From a virus: 27,913 bases of DNA. How positions within the stretch are numbered: the first letter of the stretch is position 1; each line of letters opens with the position of its first letter. Position numbers and translations under genes: made by a program. The notes beneath the pieces were generated by a model. It did not search any database. It saw nothing but the letters and a program-made list of their open reading frames with translations, and was not told the DNA's origin. Positions 1 through 6,130 of this stretch are shown in pieces. The stretch covers positions 1 to 27,913 of the IMG/VR virus record IMGVR_UViG_3300047554_000131, one strand, 5' to 3'.

Positions 1-127
1 ACGATTCAGGAAGGGTTCTTGTAATTAGTGGCGGAAGTAATCGTGTAGGAATTACATTGTCAGGAACAACTGCAGGATTTTTTATTGTAACGGGTGGCGG
101 TGGCGTTATTTTCAGTTCAGTTGCCGC
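1..127. repeat. Terminal direct repeat, left copy
   Basis: These 127 bases are identical to 27787-27913. The repeat lies inside one open reading frame that continues in phase across the join, so the window is a circular or circularly permuted molecule with an assembly overlap. A length of 127 is a common assembler k-mer size, so this is probably not a biological terminal repeat. Confidence 0.95.
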
Positions 128-374
128 AGTGACGGGCCCTAATTTCAAAATGGCACTTGCTTACAAAAGTGGTGCATCAACATTGTATGTAAATGGGGTG
201 TCAATTTTAAGCACAACGGGTGCATTTAGTTTCAATGCGACTGTTGATACTATTTATTTGGGACAATCAGAACTAACCCCAGGAACTGGACAAAATGGGC
301 AACGCCAATCAGAGGCGCTTTTATTCAAAAACGCATTAACAACCGCAGAACTTATTTCCCTCACAACCTTATAA
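1..374 (+). CDS. Receptor-binding tail fibre, C-terminal part (gene wraps the circle)
   Basis: This is the 3' end of the gene that starts at 26514. Joined across the 127-bp overlap the gene is 1,647 bp and codes for 548 residues. This part holds the last ~124 residues, a beta-rich laminin-G/concanavalin-like module: the stretch FKMALAYKSGASTLYVNGV is typical of that fold, and the ending TTAELISLTTL matches the closing helix common in LamG-like domains of phage fibres. Such domains bind glycans, so the likely role is host surface recognition. An ATG at 57 is in frame but internal. The TAA stop at 372-374 lies just before the next gene at 376. Reading-frame continuity is seen directly; the fold is inferred from sequence style. 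Confidence 0.85.
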   Translation, partial: DSGRVLVISGGSNRVGITLSGTTAGFFIVTGGGGVIFSSVAAVTGPNFKMALAYKSGASTLYVNGVSILSTTGAFSFNATVDTIYLGQSELTPGTGQNGQRQSEALLFKNALTTAELISLTTL

Positions 375-375
375 T

Positions 376-738
376 ATGAAAACCTTTCACAAATATGAGT
401 TCACCCCAAGCGAATGGGCAACACTCCAAAAAGACATACAACAAACCACCGACGACACAACATCGTGGAAAGATTGCGCAGTTGTTGAAATTGGCTTCAT
501 TTGTTTAGAAAAGAATGAGCAAGGCGAGTGCATCACCCAAAGCGACAAATGGGCGGTTGACATTCTGTTTTATGCAGAACCACCCGCAAGTTTTGCCCCG
601 TTTGAGGTGTTCCCAAAGCCGTGCGGTGTGCATACTTTTTCGGGGGATGATTCATTGTACCTTAAAACTTTCTGCGAGAAGTACCCCGAGAGTGAATACT
701 GCAAACTTCCAGAACCTAAAATTGAAAGCGTTAAATAA
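376..738 (+). CDS. Conserved phage hypothetical protein next to the fibre gene
   Basis: A 120-residue soluble protein starting one base after the fibre stop and ending in an ATGA-type overlap with the gene at 738. It opens MKTFHKYEFT and has acidic and cysteine-containing segments (for example a CGVHTF motif and a KYPESEYC ending). There is no signal peptide or membrane segment. Its position right after the fibre, and the resemblance to small proteins that follow fibres in other Bacteroidetes phages, suggest a fibre-associated or chaperone role. That is inference; no domain is recognised. Confidence 0.7.
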   Translation: MKTFHKYEFTPSEWATLQKDIQQTTDDTTSWKDCAVVEIGFICLEKNEQGECITQSDKWAVDILFYAEPPASFAPFEVFPKPCGVHTFSGDDSLYLKTFCEKYPESEYCKLPEPKIESVK

Positions 739-938
739 TGAAACACTTTGAGAATGACACCACAGCGGCCATCGCCACAGCAGTTAGCGGCTCGTCTGCT
801 GTTATACATTTTACTCAGACTTGGCAGCCAGTTGCTAGTTTTGCTCTGGCTCTTGTCGGTATTATTTCGGGCTTGTTTGCAATTCGTTACTACTCGAAAA
901 AAATAGACTCTTTGGGCGATGGCAAAAGCGAAGACTAG
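738..938 (+). CDS. Small membrane protein, holin candidate
   Basis: A 66-residue protein with one clear hydrophobic helix at about residues 30-50 (ASFALALVGIISGLFAIRYY), a short polar N-terminus and a charged C-terminal tail (KKIDSLGDGKSED). It overlaps the upstream stop by one base and is overlapped by the small basic gene at 919. Size, single membrane segment, charged tail and the nearby phosphoesterase and cell-wall enzyme fit a holin or other lysis membrane protein. Holins share no universal motif, so the call rests on topology and context. Confidence 0.5.
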   Translation: MKHFENDTTAAIATAVSGSSAVIHFTQTWQPVASFALALVGIISGLFAIRYYSKKIDSLGDGKSED

Positions 939-1041
939 CACAGCGGCAACCTTTGCGCCTAAGCCTAAAAAGAAACTAAGGCGGCACACAAAGCACATGA
1001 ATAAGCACAAGTCATGCAAACCAACAAGAGGCCAAGGCTAA
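919..1041 (+). CDS. Small basic protein, 40 residues
   Basis: An ATG at 919 opens a 40-codon frame ending TAA at 1039-1041. The product begins MAKAKTSTAATFAPKPKKK and ends CKPTRGQG. It is strongly basic (Lys, Arg and His) with no hydrophobic segment. It overlaps the preceding gene by 20 bases and the next by 28, and it fills an otherwise uncovered gap in a tightly packed operon. Short Lys/Arg-rich proteins ending in RGQG occur, as I recall, at this place in other Bacteroidetes phages. The function is unknown; nucleic-acid binding is a guess from charge alone. Confidence 0.5.
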   Translation: MAKAKTSTAATFAPKPKKKLRRHTKHMNKHKSCKPTRGQG

Positions 1042-1229
1042 AGTTTAAAGGCTACTTTGAGCCAACACCTAAGCGCCTTAGAGTTTTAGGGGACAGCATA
1101 GCAGCTGCCTCCTTGTTTGTTGCAGGGCTCAACATTGAGCATCCAAAACTTATGCTTGCTTGTGGTATTGCTGGGGCAGTAGGCAAGTTTATTACTAACT
1201 TTTTTACCGATGAAAAAGAGTCTGATTGA
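1014..1229 (+). CDS. Small membrane protein, second holin candidate
   Basis: A 71-residue protein with a basic N-terminus (KRPRLKFKGYFEPTPKRLR), then two hydrophobic stretches at about residues 25-40 and 45-62, and an acidic end (TDEKESD). The short loop between the hydrophobic parts suggests a hairpin of two membrane helices. It overlaps the gene at 1210 by 20 bases. Similar proteins with a YFEPTPKR-type start are common beside lysis genes of Bacteroidetes phages (from memory). A holin or antiholin role is plausible, and this window has two candidates (738 and 1014). Confidence 0.55.
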   Translation: MQTNKRPRLKFKGYFEPTPKRLRVLGDSIAAASLFVAGLNIEHPKLMLACGIAGAVGKFITNFFTDEKESD

Positions 1230-1524
1230 AATAGCCCTAGAATGTATAGCCGTCGTGCTGTTATGCTTGTTTGTTTATACTGTTATATTTGGCTTTAAAG
1301 ACATTAAACAGCCTTTGCCTAAGTACATATATAGCGAAACTATTTTAAGGCGCACAGACACGCTTAAAATGCTTAAGACTAAATACAAAACTTTGCGCGA
1401 CACCGAGCAAATTATAAATACAAAATATGAAACGCTTTATTTTAAGTATACTGGTGACACTAGCTGCTCTACCACAAGGCGCTTACTCGCAGTGCATAGA
1501 CTCCTCGACTCTAGCGGCAAGTAA
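1210..1524 (+). CDS. Membrane-anchored coiled-coil protein, i-spanin-like
   Basis: A 104-residue protein with an N-terminal membrane segment at about residues 6-28 (IALECIAVVLLCLFVYTVIF) followed by a polar, helix-prone region with repeated KTKYKTLRDTE-type pattern. That is the topology of Rz-like inner-membrane spanins. The next gene (1427) starts inside this one in another frame, overlapping by 98 bases, which recalls overlapping Rz/Rz1 pairs. Function is inferred from topology, overlap and position in the lysis block; no family motif is seen. Confidence 0.5.
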   Translation: MKKSLIEIALECIAVVLLCLFVYTVIFGFKDIKQPLPKYIYSETILRRTDTLKMLKTKYKTLRDTEQIINTKYETLYFKYTGDTSCSTTRRLLAVHRLLDSSGK

Positions 1525-1732
1525 TTACTATTTAATTAAAGGCGCTGAGGCTCGAGAGCAGTTAGCCCTATGCCGTGAATACCGTAAAATTGACAGCGCA
1601 GTAATAGCCGAGCAGGACGCCATACAGTCTAAGTTATTGGACGAGTTGCAGAAGCGCGACAAATTAGTAACGCGTTTTAAAAACCTTTGCAGTATTTTAG
1701 CGGCGGCTACTATTGTGGCTATTCTTTTATGA
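1427..1732 (+). CDS. Exported protein with signal peptide and C-terminal membrane segment
   Basis: A 101-residue protein with a clear signal-peptide-like N-terminus (MKRFILSILVTLAALPQG, cleavage probable near AYSQ). A polar helical region at about 35-80 follows, then a hydrophobic C-terminal segment (LCSILAAATIVAILL). A Cys lies right after the likely cleavage site, but the sequence is not a standard lipobox. The start is nested within the preceding gene and the stop overlaps the next start as ATGA (1729-1732). A spanin partner or other envelope-disrupting role is possible. Confidence 0.55.
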   Translation: MKRFILSILVTLAALPQGAYSQCIDSSTLAASNYYLIKGAEAREQLALCREYRKIDSAVIAEQDAIQSKLLDELQKRDKLVTRFKNLCSILAAATIVAILL

Positions 1733-2580
1733 AGACAAACAATGTTTACATAACACGCTCAAAGTTTCAAGAGACTAAGGCGCTGTTAATTAGTGACTGC
1801 CACTGGGACAACCCACACTGCGACAGAAAACTTTTAGCCAACCACATGCAGCAAGCCGTTGACGGCGGGCACGACATTTTTATTAACGGGGATTTATTCT
1901 GCTTAATGCAAGGTAAATACGACGGGCGTAGAAGTAAGTCGGACATAAGGCCAGAGCATAACGGAAGCCGCTATTTAGACTTAGTAATAGACACGGCAGT
2001 AGAATGGTTTAAGCCTTACGCTAAAAGCATTAAAGTAATAGGGTACGGAAACCACGAGACTAGCATTTTAAGACACTGCGAGACGGACATTATAGAGCGC
2101 TTTGTTACTTTGCTTAACGCTGCTACTGGGGCTAGCATTCAAGTTGGCGGCTACGGCGGCTGGGTTATTTGGCAGTTTTCAGAGTACACAGAAGTTAACC
2201 TAAGTTACAAAATGAAATACTACCACGGCAGCGGAGGCGGTGGCCCAGTTACTAAAGGCACTATTCAGTTTAACCGTATGGCTACCATGGTAGAAGGCGC
2301 GGATTGTGTCTGGATGGGGCATGTACATGAAAGCACCGAGTTAACCTACACAGTAGAGAGGTTAGACAGACATAATAAAGTTAAACTCAAAGACATTCTA
2401 ATGGTTAGAACTCCAAGTTATAAAGAGGAATATAACGAGGGGCAAGGCGGCTGGCATGTAGAACGCGGCGCACCTCCAAAACCATTAGGCGGCAGGTGGT
2501 TAGTAATTACCCCGAGGCCCATATTAAAAAATGGAAATAGAGCCTACTCAGTAGAGGCCTACACCTATAAAACCAATTAA
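1729..2580 (+). CDS. Calcineurin-like metallophosphoesterase
   Basis: The ATG at 1729 is preferred over an in-frame start at 1687 because it makes an ATGA overlap with the upstream stop; the product is 283 residues. All expected metal-site blocks are present in order: D23-x-H25 (ISDCHWDN), GD54-55 (INGDLFC), GNHE around 107-110, a later H in YYHGSGGGG, and GHVH in MGHVHE. These ligate a dinuclear metal centre in the family, which hydrolyses phosphoesters of nucleotides, proteins or nucleic acids. Such enzymes are frequent next to lysis genes in Bacteroidetes phages; the substrate here cannot be told. Confidence 0.9.
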   Translation: MKTNNVYITRSKFQETKALLISDCHWDNPHCDRKLLANHMQQAVDGGHDIFINGDLFCLMQGKYDGRRSKSDIRPEHNGSRYLDLVIDTAVEWFKPYAKSIKVIGYGNHETSILRHCETDIIERFVTLLNAATGASIQVGGYGGWVIWQFSEYTEVNLSYKMKYYHGSGGGGPVTKGTIQFNRMATMVEGADCVWMGHVHESTELTYTVERLDRHNKVKLKDILMVRTPSYKEEYNEGQGGWHVERGAPPKPLGGRWLVITPRPILKNGNRAYSVEAYTYKTN

Positions 2581-2582
2581 GC

Positions 2583-3140
2583 ATGTATACAATAGGACAG
2601 TTAAAGAAAACTATTGCGGCGCTGGGTTACAAATGGTTTGAGACTGGCGACTATAACCTAAATATTATAGGAATTAGAAACGCCACAACTGGCTTAAAAG
2701 TTACCAACTCATTCGACGACGAAATAGTTATAGCCTATAAGGTTAAAGACAACTGGGAAATTAAAACCTATAAAATAACAACCGACAACGGGGCAGGCAC
2801 AGCCAGACTAAAAGAAGGCCAGTATTTAGGGGCGTATATGTTAGGACTACACCAAGGCAAATACAAAGCCTTAAGGCAATGCGGCCCAGTGGTTGTTTAT
2901 AGAGATTTTAAAAATGACGGAATATATGCAGAAGACAGAACCGAGCGCGGTGTGTTTGGTATTAATATACATAAGGCAGGTGTGGACTCGGTACGGGTGG
3001 ACCGCTGGTCTGAGGGCTGCCAAGTATTTAAACGCACTCAAGACTTTAATAGGTTTATAGAACTCTGCGAAATTGCTGCCGAAAAGTGGGGCAATAAGTT
3101 TACCTACACGCTTATTAAGTCCAGCAACTTACTGCCTTAA
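2583..3140 (+). CDS. Putative endolysin with YkuD-like S-x-G-C motif
   Basis: A 185-residue protein starting two bases after the phosphoesterase stop. Residues 124-149 contain GINIH (His130) and RWSEGCQVF (Ser143, Gly145, Cys146). A His followed by S-x-G-C is the active-site pattern of the YkuD (L,D-transpeptidase-like) fold, where the Cys is the nucleophile on peptidoglycan stem peptides. The enzyme closes the lysis block, so a role as peptidoglycan-cleaving endolysin is likely. The spacing between His and Cys is short compared with many transpeptidases, so the exact family is uncertain. No signal peptide is visible, so it would need a holin. Confidence 0.65.
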   Translation: MYTIGQLKKTIAALGYKWFETGDYNLNIIGIRNATTGLKVTNSFDDEIVIAYKVKDNWEIKTYKITTDNGAGTARLKEGQYLGAYMLGLHQGKYKALRQCGPVVVYRDFKNDGIYAEDRTERGVFGINIHKAGVDSVRVDRWSEGCQVFKRTQDFNRFIELCEIAAEKWGNKFTYTLIKSSNLLP

Positions 3141-3155
3141 TTGGTATTATAAGGC
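3134..3155. other. Weak hairpin between convergent operons
   Basis: GCCTTA at 3134-3139 and TAAGGC at 3150-3155 form a 6-bp inverted repeat with a 10-nt loop. It sits between the end of the rightward lysis genes and the end of the leftward recombination genes. There is no T-run on either side, so it is not a convincing intrinsic terminator. Confidence 0.3.
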
Positions 3156-3180
3156 GCAAAAGGTATTTATTTAGTCCTCT

Positions 3181-3534
3181 TTATAACCCTTTAAGCAATT
3201 CTAAAAGAGGCAATAGAATGCCTTTACTGGTGTTGCTGTCGCCGCCTCTTATGTCGTGCTCTGTGCCTATGTACTTGCGACAAATAGCCTTAAGGGTGGG
3301 GGTGCTAATTAATATAAACACCCCGCTAACCTCAAAGCAATAATAGTCGGCTTGCGTAGTTGCCAGCCCAGACTTTTTACCTCGGCTTTCATATTCTACA
3401 AACACGCGGCCAGTTTTGTGGGCTTTTCTGTCACTCTTAACCTCAATTCTTTTGCCATTAAGTATTTGGCCAAGGTAGCCCTCTACCTCGTTACCTATAA
3501 GCAAGTCAAATTTAAAGTCAGAGTTAAACTGCAT
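3181..3534 (-). CDS. Small PD-(D/E)xK-type nuclease
   Basis: A 117-residue protein, last gene of the minus-strand recombination operon; its ATG overlaps the stop of the annealing protein. It shows an acidic residue early (Asp10, Glu16/18) and then E31-V-K33 in RIEVKSDR, followed by VEYESRGKKSGL and ADYYCF. That order fits the PD-(D/E)xK nuclease fold, as in phage resolvase-like or restriction-like proteins. With an exonuclease and an annealing protein upstream, a Holliday-junction resolvase or related nuclease is a reasonable inference. Identity beyond the fold is not certain. Confidence 0.65.
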   Translation of the reverse strand: MQFNSDFKFDLLIGNEVEGYLGQILNGKRIEVKSDRKAHKTGRVFVEYESRGKKSGLATTQADYYCFEVSGVFILISTPTLKAICRKYIGTEHDIRGGDSNTSKGILLPLLELLKGL

Positions 3535-4109
3535 TACTTTTTAAGTGCCTCGTTAATTGCAGCAACGGCCCTAGGCTCTTCGTGCTGTATGTCTATTACC
3601 TCTTCTGTGGTGTGCATTCCCATAGTAATCTCTGGGGCATATAAACGGCCAAAGAAAGCCGCTGCTCTGTACCGCATCATTAACTCTGGCATAGTTTTCC
3701 ACTTGCTGCCTGCCTTGTCTAGCCAGCCTTCTGCCTTTGCCATTTCCATAGTAACCAGCGGGCCCTCTAAAGTTTCGCCCGTGGCCTTCTCTTGACAAAC
3801 TGCCTTAATACCTTTGGCCAAGTCGCCAACAAAGCGCAGGGCAGTGAACTTACCAGAGCCATTAATAGCCGCTATAATAAACGAACTGCCCCAACTTGGA
3901 CGCCCGTGTATAATGTTTAAATTTTGCATAACCATAAGCGGGCTAGCGCCTATTCGGTTTGCAATTTCAAGGGCTACCAATGTGTTTGCTACATTGTTTT
4001 TGTACTGCTGAGGTACTAAATCGCTTGCGCTTAATGCCTTTGCTTGTCTTTGTGCCTGCTCAAAACTAGAGAGCGGCGCTGCTGTTTGTGTTAGTTCTTT
4101 ATTTTCCAT
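3534..4109 (-). CDS. RecT-like single-strand annealing protein
   Basis: A 191-residue protein with hallmarks of the RecT/Bet-type phage recombinases: an early segment FEQAQRQAKALSASDLVP, then LEIANRIGASPLMVMQNLNI, a central IIHGRPSWGSSFIIAAIN, and later KWKTMPELMMRYRAAAFFG. These blocks are strongly conserved in the family, which anneals complementary single strands during recombination-dependent replication. It follows the exonuclease (11-base overlap) and precedes the PD-(D/E)xK protein, so the three form an exonuclease/annealase/nuclease set. It is likely transcribed from the promoter at 4875-4882 on the minus strand. Confidence 0.88.
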   Translation of the reverse strand: MENKELTQTAAPLSSFEQAQRQAKALSASDLVPQQYKNNVANTLVALEIANRIGASPLMVMQNLNIIHGRPSWGSSFIIAAINGSGKFTALRFVGDLAKGIKAVCQEKATGETLEGPLVTMEMAKAEGWLDKAGSKWKTMPELMMRYRAAAFFGRLYAPEITMGMHTTEEVIDIQHEEPRAVAAINEALKK

Positions 4110-4869
4110 TGTTAAATAGTGTTAATTCTTGGATGCCGTCGCCATAGCCTTGCCATTCGTCTATATTTAGGCAATTCTGAAACGCCTCTATGTCCTTGCG
4201 GTACTGGTCACGGCCTCGCTGTAAGTCTTCTGCATTAAGGTAATACACGCCAACCAAGTAGGGTGCGCTCTTTTCAACTGCAATAAAAAAGAAGCCCTCT
4301 GCTGTTACATTGCGACTGGCTTGTAAGCCGTCCATGTAAAACGCTGCCTGCACATGGTAGCGGTACTTGTGGCAACTTCTGGCAAAGCCTTTAGGGCTAG
4401 CGTCGTCTGTTGTCTTTAAGTCAATTATAATAGCGCTAGTCGTTAGTCTGTCGAATATACCACGGCACGGCAGGCCGCTTACTTCGTCTGTCCAGTTAAC
4501 CATTATTTCACTCTCGCCAGTAAGGCCTAGCAAATAACTAGCAGCAGGGTGCTTGTAAATGGCGTTATTAATTCCCTCTATAATGGTGTCCTGCTCTCTA
4601 GTTAATACGCTTAACCCGTCGGCCTCCTGCATGAATTTTTCCCACTTTTCCTTTCCGTCCTTGGTTCGTCTGTCAATAGTAGGGGCAATAGTAAACCGCT
4701 TGCCAAACTCGGCAGGCTCTAAAATGCGACAGTGCACCGCTTTGCCTAAAAGAAGTGCGGGGGTTTCTGTGCTGTCGTCTACGCCGTCTATATACTTGCG
4801 TTTGTACAAACTGGGCGCTTTGTTTATTAAGTCTAGGCGTGATTTGCTTAAAATGTGTTCTGCTTTCAT
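4099..4869 (-). CDS. RecE-like PD-(D/E)xK exonuclease
   Basis: A 256-residue protein and first gene of the leftward operon. Catalytic motifs of the RecE/YqaJ-like exonucleases are visible: LGKAVH with His46, Glu121 in GESEIMV, RGIFDRL with Asp140, IIDLKTTDD with Asp150 and Lys152, and YHVQAAFYMDG with Gln174 and Tyr178. The enzyme would resect one strand of double-stranded DNA ends to feed the RecT-like partner. Its ATG lies only five bases from a TAttTTTG box (minus strand 4882-4875), which suggests an almost leaderless mRNA. Confidence 0.88.
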   Translation of the reverse strand: MKAEHILSKSRLDLINKAPSLYKRKYIDGVDDSTETPALLLGKAVHCRILEPAEFGKRFTIAPTIDRRTKDGKEKWEKFMQEADGLSVLTREQDTIIEGINNAIYKHPAASYLLGLTGESEIMVNWTDEVSGLPCRGIFDRLTTSAIIIDLKTTDDASPKGFARSCHKYRYHVQAAFYMDGLQASRNVTAEGFFFIAVEKSAPYLVGVYYLNAEDLQRGRDQYRKDIEAFQNCLNIDEWQGYGDGIQELTLFNNGK

Positions 4870-4874
4870 GTTTA

Positions 4875-4882
4875 CAAAAATA
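4875..4882 (-). promoter_or_regulatory. Bacteroidetes-type -7 box for the recombination operon
   Basis: On the minus strand these bases read TATTTTTG, a full match to TAnnTTTG. A TTG on the same strand at 4907-4905 lies 22 bases upstream, acceptable for a -33 element. The exonuclease start codon begins at 4869, so the transcript would have almost no leader. Confidence 0.65.
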
Positions 4883-4894
4883 CAAATAGTTTAC

Positions 4895-4903
4895 TAAATT
4901 TGC
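4895..4903 (+). promoter_or_regulatory. Bacteroidetes-type -7 box for the HTH gene
   Basis: TAAATTTGC matches TAnnTTTG and ends four bases before the ATG at 4907, again implying a leaderless or nearly leaderless mRNA. No clear TTG is seen at the -33 distance. It is back to back with the minus-strand promoter within 37 bp. Confidence 0.6.
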
Positions 4904-4906
4904 ACA

Positions 4907-5080
4907 ATGGAAAAAGAAAACCTAGTTATTCACTGGCGTAAGCGCTGCATAGAAAAAGGCATAACACTAAACCAGATTTGTGAGGAAATAGGCGTAAGCC
5001 GTGGCCTGCTAACCAAGTGGGAAAAGAAGGAACCAAAGACCCTGCAAATAATAAGAGCAATAGAAAAGCGTTTAGAGTAG
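4907..5080 (+). CDS. HTH DNA-binding regulator, 57 residues
   Basis: An ATG at 4907 opens a frame ending TAG at 5078-5080. The 57-residue product contains a classic helix-turn-helix: ITLNQICEEIGVSRGLLTKWE, with the Gly-Val-Ser turn and a closing Trp-Glu as in Cro/CI-type (XRE) proteins. It is almost entirely this one domain. It is divergent from the recombination operon and precedes the early operon, the usual place for an early transcriptional switch. With no integrase in the genome it more likely times early genes than maintains lysogeny. A possible operator is the TTTGTAA/TTACAAA palindrome at 5172-5191, whose half-site also occurs at 4872-4878. Confidence 0.75.
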   Translation: MEKENLVIHWRKRCIEKGITLNQICEEIGVSRGLLTKWEKKEPKTLQIIRAIEKRLE

Positions 5081-5088
5081 TATATTTG
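5081..5088 (+). promoter_or_regulatory. Bacteroidetes-type -7 box, TATATTTG
   Basis: A perfect TAnnTTTG box directly after the stop of the HTH gene. A good TTG at -33 is not seen. It would start a short RNA that ends at the terminator 5132-5164. Confidence 0.5.
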
Positions 5089-5164
5089 TCGTGCTAGTTT
5101 GTTAGTTCTAGCATTCTGTTTTCATGTTAGGGCCCTCGGTATTACTGGGGGCTTTTCTTTTTTT
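5089..5164 (+). ncRNA. Candidate short terminated RNA or attenuated leader
   Basis: Between the TATATTTG box and a strong terminator there is a ~70-nt non-coding stretch. It has a first hairpin TGCTAG (5092-5097) / CTAGCA (5108-5113) with a 10-nt loop, and a second hairpin that is the terminator. There is no open frame of any size. It could be a free small RNA, or an attenuated leader for the early operon that begins at 5249, or simply the 3' end of the HTH mRNA. Confidence 0.4.
5132..5164 (+). terminator. Strong intrinsic terminator
   Basis: GCCCTCGGT (5132-5140) pairs with ACTGGGGGC (5144-5152) over 9 bp, including two G-U pairs, around an ATT loop. It is followed by TTTTCTTTTTTT. This is the clearest rho-independent terminator in the window and separates the HTH gene from the early operon. 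Confidence 0.8.
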
Positions 5165-5171
5165 CAAACTT

Positions 5172-5191
5172 TTTGTAATTTTTTTTACAAA
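5172..5191. promoter_or_regulatory. Palindrome, operator candidate
   Basis: TTTGTAA (5172-5178) and TTACAAA (5185-5191) are perfect inverted 7-mers around six Ts. The same half-site TTACAAA occurs at 4872-4878 inside the divergent promoter region. Shared half-sites at both ends of the HTH gene suggest operators for that protein; this is inference. Confidence 0.4.
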
Positions 5192-5194
5192 TTA

Positions 5195-5227
5195 TTTGGT
5201 AATGTGAAAAGTCTGTGCGTATAATTG
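5195..5227 (+). promoter_or_regulatory. Probable promoter of the early operon
   Basis: TTTG at 5195-5198 and TATAATTG at 5220-5227 (seven of eight matches to TAnnTTTG) are 21 bases apart. A start site near 5233 would leave a ~15-base leader before the ATG at 5249. A bulged inverted repeat (TGTG..TAT / ATA..CACA) overlaps the -7 box. Confidence 0.5.
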
Positions 5228-5248
5228 CATACACAAAACACTAACACA

Positions 5249-5467
5249 ATGGCACTAGACATTATTTACCTAATTATCGCAACGCCCGTTACAGTAGCTG
5301 TAATGTATGGCGCGCACTGCCTTAAGCAGCAAGTTAGACATTTTAACAACTTGCCAGAGGCTACCCCTTACCAGTTTGAGCGTGACGAGTTTGTACCAAA
5401 CTTTAACGACACCATTAAACACCAGCGCAAGGAAATTAAGCGCATGTACAAAGGAAAACTAAAATAA
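5249..5467 (+). CDS. Small membrane-anchored protein, first gene of early operon
   Basis: The ATG at 5249 (MALDIIYLIIATPVTVAVMYG) is chosen over a TTG at 5225, which would lie within the promoter. The 72-residue product has one N-terminal membrane helix at about residues 3-22, then a basic, polar tail ending KRMYKGKLK. It starts the rightward early operon. Function is unknown; small membrane proteins in early phage operons often affect host functions or exclusion, but nothing here shows that. Confidence 0.65.
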   Translation: MALDIIYLIIATPVTVAVMYGAHCLKQQVRHFNNLPEATPYQFERDEFVPNFNDTIKHQRKEIKRMYKGKLK

Positions 5468-5468
5468 C

Positions 5469-5759
5469 ATGAATACACCACTAGAAAACACCATCCTAGA
5501 CTTACTGCACTTGGTAGAGCATTACGAGTTTACCGAGAGGCACGGAGGCAAACTGAGCGCCAGCGACGCTGTTAAGCACGCTGTTAAACTCTGCGAAAAG
5601 AGACTTCAAGAAGAGGCCGACACCATCGCCGAAGCTTACAACGCAGCAGGCGGCCCATGTTGGGGCTCTCATTACTTTGAGGAACTATTTAGAAGCGGAG
5701 AAGACGCCGCAAAAAGCCTAGCAGGCTACAAGTATGGAATAAAAACTAACGAAATATGA
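5469..5759 (+). CDS. Hypothetical early protein, 96 residues
   Basis: A soluble, mostly helical protein (MNTPLENTILDLLHLVEHYEF) with many acidic and Ala residues and a Gly-Gly-Pro-Cys-Trp-Gly segment at about 59-64. It starts one base after the previous gene and overlaps the next start as ATGA. No domain is recognised. Tight spacing supports translation as part of the operon. Confidence 0.7.
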   Translation: MNTPLENTILDLLHLVEHYEFTERHGGKLSASDAVKHAVKLCEKRLQEEADTIAEAYNAAGGPCWGSHYFEELFRSGEDAAKSLAGYKYGIKTNEI

Positions 5760-6130
5760 TTTACTTATTTTACACAGCACTAACATTGGGCACAGCAATA
5801 GCACTGGGCACAATTTACAACCAAGGCAAAACCATTGAGCGCCTTAAGTCAATGTTTAAAGAACAAAGCCGAGTAGGCAACGCTTACCATTTAGAACTTC
5901 TAGACACGAAAGCAAAACTGCGCGAGTGCGAAGACACTAAAATGACATGGGCAAAGCGTGCGCATGAGTTGGCCGAGGACTTGAACTATTTAACGCGTAG
6001 CCACTTAACGGAAATAGAAGTAATGCAGAGCCGCATTTATAACGCCGAGTTATACATGAACAGAGTAAGAGAGCAGAAGCGCCGCCACATGGCTAAGAAG
6101 AGAGAGGAGAAGGCCAATGCTAGCAAATAA
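5756..6130 (+). CDS. Membrane-anchored coiled-coil protein
   Basis: A 124-residue protein with an N-terminal membrane segment (IYLFYTALTLGTAIALGTIY, about residues 2-21) followed by a long charged helical region that reads as coiled coil, ending in a highly basic tail (EQKRRHMAKKREEKANASK). It overlaps both neighbours. The topology resembles membrane-tethered scaffolds, but no family is recognised. Confidence 0.65.
   Translation: MIYLFYTALTLGTAIALGTIYNQGKTIERLKSMFKEQSRVGNAYHLELLDTKAKLRECEDTKMTWAKRAHELAEDLNYLTRSHLTEIEVMQSRIYNAELYMNRVREQKRRHMAKKREEKANASK

Noticed and set aside
570-1019. Minus-strand open frame of 149 codons
   Set aside because: It lies antisense to three tightly spaced plus-strand genes with good overlaps, and its translation is Cys- and Phe-rich without domain character.
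3134-3155. Bidirectional terminator between the convergent operons
   Set aside because: The hairpin has only 6 bp and no T-run on either strand; listed only as a weak hairpin.
3352-3795. Plus-strand open frame of 147 codons
   Set aside because: It is antisense to the nuclease and the RecT-like gene, both of which have clear family motifs.
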